NCBI GenBank assembly: GCA_944470555.2
Contig: OX104132.1
Coordinates: 15,385,755 to 15,449,754, forward strand
From: Heterobilharzia americana
Taxonomy: Eukaryota; Platyhelminthes; Trematoda; Strigeidida; Schistosomatidae
Direction of reading: 5' to 3'
Length of the DNA: 64,000 nucleotides
Of this stretch, positions 24,501 to 37,300 are shown in pieces. The position numbers were made by a program, and so were the translations under genes. Position 1 is the first letter of the stretch; every line of letters begins with the position of its first letter. The notes beneath the pieces were generated by a model. It was not told the DNA's origin. It did no database searches and saw only the letters and a list, made by a program, of their open reading frames with translations.

Positions 24501-27500
24501 TCTCCCAATGCTTGAAGTTGGTGATGGTCAGAAACAAGTGACTGTCAGAACAAAATTGCAAAAGACGATCACCATTCTCGGTTCGGTGGCATGGGATTCC
24601 GTAAATGCATCCAAAATGCCTTTCTAATTGGTTCAGTTCTCCTACTTCAGCGTTAAAGTCACCTGCCATTATGATTACATCTGAACATTTTGCTCTCTGT
24701 AGCAAAATTGATAGCTTCTCACAGAATTCATCCAAGCTACAATCGATAGGTACGTAGGCAGAGATAACAAATAGGCATCGGATGGTCTCATTATCTTCCC
24801 TAGTTCTTACAGATCCATTCAGTCGAAAAGCACACAGGTAGCTGTTGACTGGTTCCTAGTCAAGAAGTGAACTTTCTGCTTTACAATTCAATGCTATGTC
24901 TACACCAGCGAGTACACAAGAGCTAGACACTGAGTCTCTAAATACTCTTAAAGTGAATTTTGAAGACTCACTATAATGGCCAGGTGACGTTAATTTAATA
25001 ATCGCATTGAGATTTTGTATACGTGTCACTGAGACACAACATACAGGCACGGCCCCAGACCTGAGAGTTTTGAAGAGCGATGCTTGCTGTTTAATTTGGC
25101 ATAGAGTTCAAACGTTGAAAGCTCCTACATGAAATCGATGTCAGGGTCATAGGAGACTAGGAATGAAGTTTCGATGGCTTTGGTCGTTGGCAATGGTTTC
25201 AAAGTAAGAGGTTGGGGAAGGTGTAAGACGCCTAATTGGGTCTTGTGTACTACTGGAAGCATGTGGGCGATTGACAATTCCCGGCTACCCACACCGTGGA
25301 AGGAAATTTCTTCCAGGCAGTAGCTACAGGTCAGGTGAATGACGCTGTACTAATTCGTGACTATGAGACTCAATTAAGTTAGTAATACTGTTGGAAAGAA
25401 ACTAAGTTGCATCAGATTACATAACATCCATTATTTGTTTACAAATTTACTAATGATATAAGATGTGGATGAAATATGCATGTTAATTTATAGACAACTG
25501 ACTGGACTCTGAAAGGAAATCTCAGTATACATTACGTTGTGTGGGAGTTATGTTTTGTATGTTTTCTATCACAAGGCTGCCATTCCATTCATTTTTACAA
25601 TCCAAAGATGGATAGCAAATTCCAAATTTGTCATCTGATGAGCATACACTATTCATATAGTTGGTGTGATATGAAACAGAAGTAAGCATCATAAAATTGC
25701 TTTATTTGTATCATAAAATCTTTCCAAGTATAATATTGATGTGACCCAATAAAAATGAACTGACAAGAAATTCCTTCGAATCTAATTATCAAACCTGCCA
25801 ACAGTACACAGCATGGATATCTACTGGATTCAAGGTTCGAAGCCCACTCCACCTGACAAGCTTTAAACAGTTGAATACAATTACTAGGCTTTAGACAATA
25901 GATGTAGCTCATAAATTGGAGTGCAGGTCTGTGAATTGTTGTTCAACTGTACTGAAGGTGGTAGTCACAAAAAACAAATTATCGTATAACTGTCAAAATA
26001 CTATGATTAGATGATTTCATAACACAGAAAATTTTTATGACTGAGGAACTTACTGAACAGTCAATTAATGATTGAAGCTTTTTGATACGTTCAGTTAGTT
26101 CTTGAACTACTTCTTCGTTATTAAACACGGCCACAGTAAATTGTTCTACACAAGCTTTGACATTTTTTACTAACAGTGGTATCTGTTTAGAAATATCGAA
26201 TCCTTTACGATATGTGCATACTTCCAAATTACAGCTTTTAGCAATTGCTGAAAACTCATGTACCTTAGAAATAATAAAAATGATAATAGTTTTTAAATGA
26301 AATAACCCGACAGATAGATATTCAAGTGCAAAGATAAATCAAAAACGTAACCTTCACTGGGAAAAACCTAATTGAGTATATACAGTAATATTTAACATAT
26401 TGAAAAGTGGTATTATATAGTATTCTTTTTAAGGGATAAGGTTTTGTATTCTGTACACAAATGGAATCAACCAATAAATGATACGTTTACACTCATTAGG
26501 AAGGAACAAGGTGATCGCAGAAACATTTGGATTATTGTTTACATGTTAAAAGAGTCTATTTACTGATAATGACGGCTCATAGTGAAAACATAAATGACTA
26601 TAACCAATTTCCTGACTGCTAACCAGTAGAGGTTACAAAGTTGACTCCATTCCGTCAACCAAAGCTTCAGGAGGTAAATATTATCGCTAGACCTTATACA
26701 CAGTGATTGGAGGGCCCACAGTCTATTGTATGAACCTTTAGGTGCATTATCATTACTAAACCAAAGTCAACCATATCAGAGAGCTAATTGTATTCTGTGA
26801 TTCTTAAAGTTCAATACTAAATTAGCTAGAAGCTAAGCAATTGTATTTCACCAACTGACTGTTCACCTTCCTTGCGTGGTTCAAATAGTTTGAATGTTAA
26901 TCAGTGAAATGACGAATAACTTCTCGTTAGGAACATAAAAGCTCCTCTTACTACCTCGTGAAGAAAAAAGAAACAGAACCAAAACGGTCATATTTTCATG
27001 GATTATATCTAACTGGTCGCAGATACCTTGCAGAGTCATTTTTATGGTCTTCCTTTTCAATTGATAATTATTGTTCTACATCTTATCACTTAAAAGTAAT
27101 TATCATTCGACTATACACTACATCACTCATCTGAGTGGCTTATTTTAATATTTGTGGTTTATTACATCTTATAGCCTTGAATAGTAAAAAAGAAAACTTG
27201 AAGTAATGATATTCAATTAGCGTATTGGGATATCAGTCCTTTGAATAATGAATAAACAATGTACATGCTAGAAAAAAACAGATGTCTAGAATCAGCACTT
27301 TTAGTTCATGCGAGAAATGATGTACCTTGTTAATTATTTGGAGGGAATCGGGAAGAAGCCCTGCTCAACCTAGGCTTGGCCTCGTGTTTATTGGCACTCG
27401 TCAGCAAGGCGTATCCACAATCTCGAAGGAACTGATATCCTGAGATTCAAACTCACATCACTCAGAATTGTAGTCAGAGACCTTACCATTGAGCTGTTTG

Positions 27501-29463
27501 GACTATGACTGACCTCCTGCACGACTGGATTAGATATATTGATTGGTCATTGAAGGACAACCAGTTTCATGTTGTCTTGTCCTCAGTGCTGACCTAATTC
27601 TATCAATCATGCAGCGACGTGGCCACCGTGCTGGGAGGTTCAGTATCGCAGTACACCTGGTGTATTTTGAAAAGCAAACAGTCAAAGGACCACTTGCAGA
27701 AGTAAATATGCCAAGCCAAAAACATGTAAAGATGGTACTCATTTCAAATTGTGACTTCGGTATGCTGGAAATCAATAGGAATAGGACACTTTTTTATTTA
27801 GTCTTGATGGAACCTTCTCTTCGCTTGGTTCACAAATACGAGTTTGACACAAAGAGGAGCGCTGTCTACACTTTTCATAACTAAAAACTATGATGAACAC
27901 CGCCATCTATATAAATTTTGCAGTAACACAACAAAGTACATAAATTCTACTATCTTTGTGAGATATTCTAATGTCTCTTCTCTTTGAAGCATATAAAAAC
28001 ATTCAACATAAAGCAACATCAACCAGAAAAAACCCAAGAAGCACTTTAGGACTATCTAAACGTGTGTACTCATGACTCTATTAGGGCTGTGAAACATGGT
28101 CATTGAAGGTGGAAGATATGAGGCTTCAAGCGTTTGACCACCGTTGCCTTCGATGTATAGGCCGTATTCCGTAGTGTCACCACGTGAGTAATACAGAAGT
28201 CAGGTGTAGAGTTTTAGGGAGTAGAAGTAAATTAGTTGAAGAGGTTATGAACCTTCATCGACTAAGATGGTAGGGACACGTACTACGTATGCCTAGTCAC
28301 ACAATGTTGGCCGAAGTAGGTCCAGGCTGGAAAAAGGCCTGAGGTGACCAGACTAAAACATGGCATCAATGTACGAAGTCTTTGACTGTTGGTTTGAGCC
28401 ATGTGGGGCGATTTATACTAGCCGGTTGGAGTCCACGGGACAAGAGGAGACTCTAGGTGATCCCATGGCTCAGAACCGATGTCAGTGGTGCAGATGTATA
28501 CATACATTATCCTCATCTTAACTAATCTCACCATTTTGTCATTCTTCCTTTCTTTCCTTTAGTACTTTATGTTTCTTTTGACTGAATTTTCCTATCTTCA
28601 TCTTCCACTTCACTGCCTTTTTACTTAATATACTGATATGAGCTGTGGCAACTCGGACCGTTACGCAGTAATGCCTGGTCCTATGTAGATATTGATGATG
28701 ATGACCTATTGGGGATCAGTGCTAAGACTGTTCGATGCAGTGATGAGTACACTATTATTCAGTTACTAAATTCCTCCTTTTAATCAATTCTTCTGTTTAT
28801 GATGAAAAGCAAGTAACACTTTACGTCGTTTAGTTCACCTGCATCGTAAAATGCGAAAGTAATAGAGTAAATGCATATACCAAAATTTGGTCCAATAAAG
28901 AGAACTATGGAAAATTACAAATTCGATATAATACAGAGATTAACTTATCGAACAAATTAGTGTAAACGTTTGATGTATGCAGGCGAAAACATCAATAAAT
29001 TTTTACTGAGTGATGATTGAAGGTGAAATGAAAATTTGGACCACGACTGGATGCGAACCAGCGACCACTGAGTTTTCGGCCCGATGCTCTGCCAACTGAG
29101 CTACGTGGTCCGACTCCTGATCATATTTCCATCTCACTTCAATCACCAAAGGTTTTTGCCCGAATACCATGTAAATTCGTGATGTGTTATAACTGTTTGA
29201 TCGTATTCACACCGGCTGCCTAGTCAGGACTTCACATCCAAATCCAACTGAATTAGAGAGGGGAAGCATCACATTGATTATCATTTAACTATCTGAAATA
29301 GCCGTCGCTGGTTCGAATCCGGTCGCGGTCCAAATTTTCACTTCATATTCAATCATCACCCAGTTTAAATACTAGTTTGCCAAACTACATAGTCAAATGA
29401 AAATAAATGTTGGTCACAATTAATACTATCGTGAAACTAACCAATCTCTACACACCTACAAAC

Positions 29464-29518
<55 letters not shown>

Positions 29519-32500
29519 CATGGGTGTGTAAACAAACCCTTAAAGATCCAACAAGACGATTGTAAGCATCCAAAGTTGGAGCGATTATCCCCTCACGCCG
29601 GGTGTAATCTAATTCTTTTTGTTCCACTTGTTTTGACAGCTCTTCTTTAGCATGCATTCTGGCATTTAAACGTTCACGAAGCATGAGAAATTCTTGAGCT
29701 AACCGTCCATACCTAGGAAAATGAATACATGAAAAATTAAAGTGAAAAAAGGAAACCATTTAATTCAAAGTACTATTTTCTTTAATAACTAATTTGTCCT
29801 TCACATTCTTGATTCTGATTGGTCAGTGCATGCTTGAACGTGATTCGCCGTGACCAAAGATTAGTTTGACCGAAGGATTTACTATTGTAATATTAGTAAT
29901 AATAATACTGTATTAGTGTTCTGTATCACATAAGCAATCTAATATAGAACTACATAGGAATCATTTTATAACGTTCACATTCATATAACGACACATGGAA
30001 AAATGAGAAAATATATTCGACAATCAGGTATAAATTTCTGAAACTTTTCTCCTGAATAATACTTTTACTTTAGGACCATTGTGGACACAGATAATATCAG
30101 ATTTCTTACCTAAAAAATATAAACTCAAACTGCATGCGTGATGTACCAAAAACAAAGCACCTACTTCGGTTTAATATCCACATATCATTTCACTTGAATG
30201 GTAAACGTGGTAACGTTGCTATCACACTGCGTAGTAAAAAAGTCCAGGTTGGTTCACTACGCTATTAACTACGTTTATATTGTGAGAGTTATTGACATCA
30301 CTTAGTCTTACCAACCGTGATAGGTGGAGCAAACTCTGAATCCGTGATCTCCTAGCGAATACATAAAACAATCAATCTATGAAGGTGATCTCTGTTTACT
30401 AGTCTGCTGCTAAAGTGTTTGCATTTCATATGATAGTTACACAAGTTGTGTTTGAAACAGTTTTGACTACTGTTATTATAATATATCAGAATGTTCCACT
30501 GAACAAACTTATTCACTTCAACATTAATGTGTATTTTACGCTCAGATTACCTGTGGTTAAAATAACTGAGAAATTCTGTCAGTGTTGAAATCTAAGACCT
30601 AGGCAGTTATCTATTGTAATTGTCTAATGACATTCTCAAAACAAACGTATCGTGTTCGTGTATCAGCTTCCGATGATTGCTTTCTAAGGAGTGTTCGGTT
30701 TACCAACTTTATTTTTGTCTTCAACACTATTATGATAAAGTATGTCAGCTGAAGTACATAACTTTTAATCTGATCCGTATAAACTTTACGGCTGCAGTAT
30801 TCAAGACGGTAGGATACAGTAGTTGAAGATGCAAACTGAAATGACGCAGATGTTGTTAGCTTTCAAACACCTCGAAAATTCCACCAGTTATTTTCATCTT
30901 TACTTCTCTGTTTCTGCTTCTTTCATACCTTTCTTCGAGTTCTTGTTTGTAGAATGCATCAATTTCCTTTCTCTGATTTTGTGAAGTTTAGTGAATTGGA
31001 CCAATAGATTTCCCAGCAAAACTCTACAATGTTTTTTATTTGTCCGTCTACACTAATAATTCCTATAAGATTAAGATAAATTTCAACTTTAATTTTCTTC
31101 AACTCTTTTGATTGAAGGAGTATGTCATCATAAAGGTTAGCACCTAATCTAACGTTACCCTGACGTTTCATTTTAGCAATATCACAGGGACGGTAATGAA
31201 AGACCATACACGACCTGAATCTACATACATTCACAAAACAGATCACAAAAGTGATTTTCTGGAACGAAATCTCACTAGCACTCCCAGTATGCCCACAATG
31301 GATATCCTTGAACAAAGTCATCTGACTGTTGACGAAATAGTTTTCCACTAAAATATTACCACATTGATAACAAATAGAGACAGATAAGTCAGCGCACAAC
31401 CTTACATAGAAATGCATTTGTTTCTAAATGTTACACCACACAACAGAACTCAATGAAATGGACAGAAAAAGTGACAAGTATAGATAAATATAAGAAAACT
31501 AGGGGAAGAAACAAATGAAGGTTAGTGAAAATATTCAAGTTTTCGAATATGTCAAAGAGTGAATACATTGCACCATTGTCATCAGTATTCAGTCAGATTA
31601 AAAGTTTCCCGACCATTGACTTCCGTACTCTCCAGCAGCCCATCCCAAGCAGAAAGTCTACACCACCCTACACAGCTCAGGCCAGCAGTTAGAGACTTTA
31701 TCGACTAGTGCTATATCTTGGTCTGACCAGCCTGAGACCCCTTCCAACCTAATTCAACTTCCTCCAGTATCGCGTATCAAAGTAGGCTGTGGCTCAGCAT
31801 GCGCAGCACACTTTCAAGCCAATTCAGTCGGTGAAAGTTCACAACTGACTTATCTTTCTTGACAAGCACCTTTCGCCCGAACTCCTCATTGCTCACACAA
31901 TGACTCTAACACCTATGAGCAATGATAGGAAGACAACTGTATTTAGAAGCCTATGATCTCTTAATCTTTTCCACTCTCCACGGCCAGTATACTCCTCCTT
32001 TAATAGGTGGTGGGATATTTCATCGGAGACAGAGATGGCGTGAGTTGGCAAACGGTGAACGGGGTCGCCAGAAGCCAGTAATGTTGGAGCTGATGCAAAT
32101 CCCCCAGTAAGTTAGCCGGTCAATGCTCCTAACGCCTCACCCTTGACCTTAAACTATGAGTCGGTGAAAAACAGTCTCGGAGTATAGTCTTAAATCTGAT
32201 AGATGCAAAATGCATGCCATACTTACTTAGGTTTCTGCTCGAAGCGTTCAGAAGGCTGCATTTTGTCAGTGTCATTATCTAACATAACAAAGTGAACTGT
32301 GTATTCCAAACCAACCACTTGCTTCCCTAGGAATAAGTGAATCACTGTAAAGTTGATGATAGTTGGGTTGATGTCCATTAGTACGTCTGTGACAAAGGTA
32401 AACAGAAATGGTGACAGTGGGCACCCTTTAGTGGACACCATTGTTTGCCATTATTTTGGATGACAACTTTTCATAAGCCCTTACACCGCTGCAATACTTT

Positions 32501-34282
32501 GAGTACAGGAATTTCACTAACAAAACGTGCCCGTGTAGGGCTCTCCTCAATCCGACACTGCCACAACACCTCAAGATCGATAGCCAAACACACTCTTAAG
32601 GTTGAAATATATGGCAGGTTCCAGGTGCTGGTACGTATGCTTCTAAAACTTTCGGAAGGGTAAATATTTAATCAGCCCACCCTCGTTCAGTTCTGAAATC
32701 TGTTTGTTTCCTTTTTTTGTTATCTACCGACTTCATTCAAGTGCCAGATAACCATGCACCCTGAGATCTTAAACACGACGTTAATTAAACTGAAGCCAAT
32801 AGCTCTCACTAGAAAACTACCTTTTTATAGACTGGAATGATCAACGATCAAAACCATTCTGATGAGTCTACCTCTGATTCTCATATGCTACCTAGTTCCT
32901 CCGTTATTCCACTAGGTAATTTTCCTACTACCTCTCTAAAAGTCTCTGGTGGCAAACCACCAAGCCTAGCTCTTCTACATCGCTTTAGGTTTGAAACAGA
33001 CTTCACAACTGCAAGAAGATTCGAAGGACAGCGATTTACGTCCCTTTCAGTTTCAGACTGGATGCTGGGCAACTGGAGCGTGGCTATAGGTCAATTGAAA
33101 TGTTCTTGAAAGTGTTCCAACTAACGTTTCGACGTTTAAAGCTCTCATGTAAAATTAGAAACGTGGTTTTAGGAAACTAGGATTGGTTTTGTTGGCTCAG
33201 ATAGTTAACAATAGTCACAAGATGGGAAGTAAAGAAAACTAGGAGTTTAATGTTGATATCAAGCAGTGAAGACAAGAGAGGAAGGAGCCAAATGCAAAGT
33301 AACTGGAAGAGAAAACAAGTTTTTCTATGAAGGCAACACCATTAAGAAAATGATCAAACTTTTACAAAGACAAGCTAACGTGAAGGAAGAAATGTCATTA
33401 AAATATCTTGAATGAAATACATTGGGTTAAGAGAAGTGAGAAAACATACCCAGCATCTTCTTGTTCCTTCAATACTCCCCGTACGGTTGCCAGATTACCT
33501 TCCAATTTCTTTACCTCCTTGTTCAGTTCGTTTAGATCCTCTGTTAATTCTTCATCTGAAGACTTGAAACAAGTAAAGAAGAGCCACAGTAAACAAATAA
33601 ACTGATCAAAATTCAACGTTAATCACATACTACAGTCAAAATTTTTAGAGAGATTTGACTAGTGGACGATATAAAGTGAAGTAATCACTTAGGTATGCTG
33701 AGTAGTGACTAACGATCGAGTCCACGATGCGCGTTTCACCTTAATAGGGACTCTTCAGCCAGATGTACCTCCGACCCAGCGTTGGTGTTTCATCTGAAAC
33801 TCATCAATTAGAACTCCACAGCGTTATCTACTAGGTTCATACGTTGATGTTTACTGTTACCACCTACTTAGACGCTTAACAAATAATTCAAATGCTGTCA
33901 AGGCAACAAATATAAAAAACTGCAACCCTTGTTTAAATTACACATTCGATCTAAAGTTGACAGTTTTCAGAGCCACAATAATATATAAGACTGGTCAATG
34001 AAGGATTAACTAAGTTACAGGTCTCATTTGTTGTTTTAGGGCTGTAATGCAACCTGTTTTCTCGAACCTCGGTAACTGAAGCATTTAAAACTGTGACCCA
34101 CTGGTCGAAATTTGATTGCTTAAGCTACAGCTGCACTCTGTTTTCATTAGGAAGTCCAAGAGCAGATCACTATAAGGTGAAGATTTTACCAACCGTCATG
34201 AACTTTTTTCGATCAACCTAACGAAATATTAGAATACGAAAGCCAATACTTAGTTACATATTATCTATGAGCAATTAAATTC

Positions 34283-34334
<52 letters not shown>

Positions 34335-37300
34335 AGGATAGTGAAAAATACTTATACTATATATTTTTGAAAACTAACAGAAACAATACCTTAACAGTAT
34401 GTATCCCAGACTCAAAGGTGCATAGGTTCATATCCAGTGACCTTATATTGGATTCTAACTCAACCAATTGTGCCCTTAACGAGTTTTCCTCGTCTTCCAT
34501 ATTATTTAAAGCATTCATTTGTTTATTCACTTCGTCCAATCGGTTGTGCAACATCTTTATATCTTCCTCGCTTGGAACGCACAGTGCTTTGTTAATACGA
34601 GAGTTATAATCCTAAAAAATGACGATAGAATTGACAAACATCACTTCCAAAACAAATAAATTTGGATCCAAAATGCAAAAACAAATAAACCCGAAATTCC
34701 CGAACGGTTTTTTGGTTGCGCAATATAACAAATTTTAGGAACATCATCATGGGTCTGATATAGGGGAAGTAGAAAACCTGTGTGAATAATGCCGCAAGTC
34801 AATCATGTTATTAGGTGTCCATATTCCGCAAAAAGAAACCAGCATATGATGTAGCTGTTGGTGCTTCGGCTTTTTAGCTATACACATGATAAGAACTAGA
34901 ATTCAGATCGCTATACCTGGTTGGTTTACACAACTAGAGACCAGTCTTTCAGATCATTTCCATGCATACTACACGCATGTTTCAGACATACATTGAAGGT
35001 GATGACCAGTGATACAGAACGAATACTGTTACCTTGGAATATTTAGTGGGCAAACGTTTTCTACACATAAATAGAGAAGAAAATGATTCGCACTAGAAAT
35101 ACTTAAAATCGATTCAACTTGGTATACACTGTCATATAAGACATCAAATACTAAATGAACGAATATACGATCTCATGTCAGTTACAGATGTAATACTTGC
35201 TTGCGCTCAATAAGCATGTATCTACTGCCAAATAGATGCTGGTTGATCATCAGACAAAGAAAATACATCCAAAATGCCAGAGCTAAAGGAATCAGCTTTA
35301 ATTAAACCGTAAATCATGAAGTATTCTCAAGAGAGGGGGGTGTTTCAGCATGCCCCATGCGCCAAAGTTCGTTGTGTGTTTGATTTATCGCATATGAACA
35401 AAACTGACAAAACAGTATAGCTCACTATGCATTTTACTAGCGAAACCAAGAGAAAGGCAGATAAGTAACGATGAGTATTAAGTGAACGAATGTAAGACAC
35501 ACTATTCAACTCATATTTTTCGAAAAAAGAATAGGGTTAACTCTTATTTATTGATTTCGTAAAATGCGAGAAATTCGTTTAAAAGTGACCACAGCTGACT
35601 TCGGACTGTGCTCCTACTTGATAGTGAGTGAACGTTCACCTCTATTATTATTATTATTATTATTATTTGTCCCTTGGGTTCCAGTGGAACATAGGGCTTC
35701 AGTAGAAGTCTCCAGTGCACTCTCTTCTCTGCAAACTTATGAACCTGGCTGCACGACTGCCCACAAGCTTTCATTTCTTCCTCACAAGATGTCCTTCGTG
35801 TCACTCTTGCCTCGGATGCCCAACTTGTTGTTTCGCATGCGGATTCCCCTTGAGGGCTTGGCACGTGACGGCCCCGAATGGTCTTCTCAGTGTATGCTCA
35901 ATCCATCTCCACCTTCTTCTACATATTTGTTGGGCGATGGGTTCTTGGTTGGTTTGTTGCCAGGCCAGAGTTTCCCCTTGCTTATTCTTTCTCGCCTTCT
36001 CATCTGATCGAGCGTGGGCAGCTGTTGATGAATGTCTGTAGTTTGTTGGAAATGCTTTTCGTAACGCGCCAAGTCTCTCAACCATCACAAAGAAGCATTG
36101 ACTTGACATTAGTGTTGGAAATCCGGATCTTGTTCCGCATGCTGTGTGCGGAAGATCTCCACACTGATTTCAGGTTAATGAACGCCTGTTTCCCTTTTCC
36201 GATCCTGACTGGATTTGACATCCTCGTCTATGTCGCCTCCTGTAGTTGAAACGATGCTGCCTAGGTAGGTGGAAGAGACAACTTCCTTTAGATTTCTCCT
36301 TCTGATGGTGATTGATGCTTTTTGCTGTTGTTGGTTGGGTATCTTCATCAACTCTGTCTTCTCCACATTCACCTGAAGTGAGTCTCGTCTTCGCTGCCTT
36401 GCCTCTTCTGTCTTCTGTACATCTTCGAGTTTGTGCGACAAGATATTAGACATAAATCATCATTGGCGAAATCTAAATCTTCTTCTAGGGTCTTCCATCG
36501 GTCAAACAGCGTATGCCCCTCTTCTGTAAAAACAAGAACTACTGATCCGAAAATCCACCTCTAGCAATTTCCATTCATCATGATTAACAATACCATACAG
36601 TAGCGATAACATCCAACAACAGAACTAACCAGGCTTAAAAAATATCTCAAGCCGTTGAGACGCATAGCACATAGATAGGCATACGACAGTATAACTGTAA
36701 TGAGGTCGAAATCTGCGTCACAGTGACTGGTTTTGAAACAAATCGATTTAAGTTTGCAAACATCGTATAAGATTCATTAAGATTGTCATGTGCACCCGGA
36801 ACATCCTTCTACACAGTTTGGACCAATAGTCAATGGCTTTCCAAATCGACATTACATCTTCTTCCGGTAACCCTCAGCTTTTCACGACACCACGTAACAC
36901 AGTGTATCCAAGCAGGCGGTAAACCGGCATGTTACAGATAACTCAGCCGTGTAGATCAATATCGATCCAAATATTCATTAACTGACCCGCTTCTTTTACC
37001 TAATACTCAACGTCTACCTCTTAATTTGCTTATACCACGGTCCCATAATATTGGAGAAATTCTGTGAAGGCTGAGGTCTCGGTAAATTCTTCGTTTTTAA
37101 AAGTCATATCACGTAGTCACATACTATGACAAACAGAATTGGTTCACAGTACCTTCGAACATTAATCAGCATCAAGACATACCACTGGCAGTATGATCTG
37201 TGTAAGTCGGCAAAAGCTAACTGGGTTTTCGTATCAACGTAGAGATTTCGTAAAGCGTCAACCTACCAGGGCTGCCGCGATATCCCACGTTAACTAGGAG

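Noticed and set aside
29038..29111. tRNA gene with GAA anticodon
   Set aside because: Acceptor, D and T arms fit, but position 33 is C, the anticodon stem is weak, and the sequence is one arm of a repeated palindrome. It is treated as a tRNA-derived repeat.
32855..32880. CTGATGAGTC at 32859, resembling a hammerhead start
   Set aside because: No stem II or GAAA follows, and the stretch aligns with the SR2-like RT sequence at 23570-23650, so the match is by chance.
35564..36249. Overlapping plus-strand open frames up to 147 codons
   Set aside because: Antisense to the SR3-like RTE fragment.
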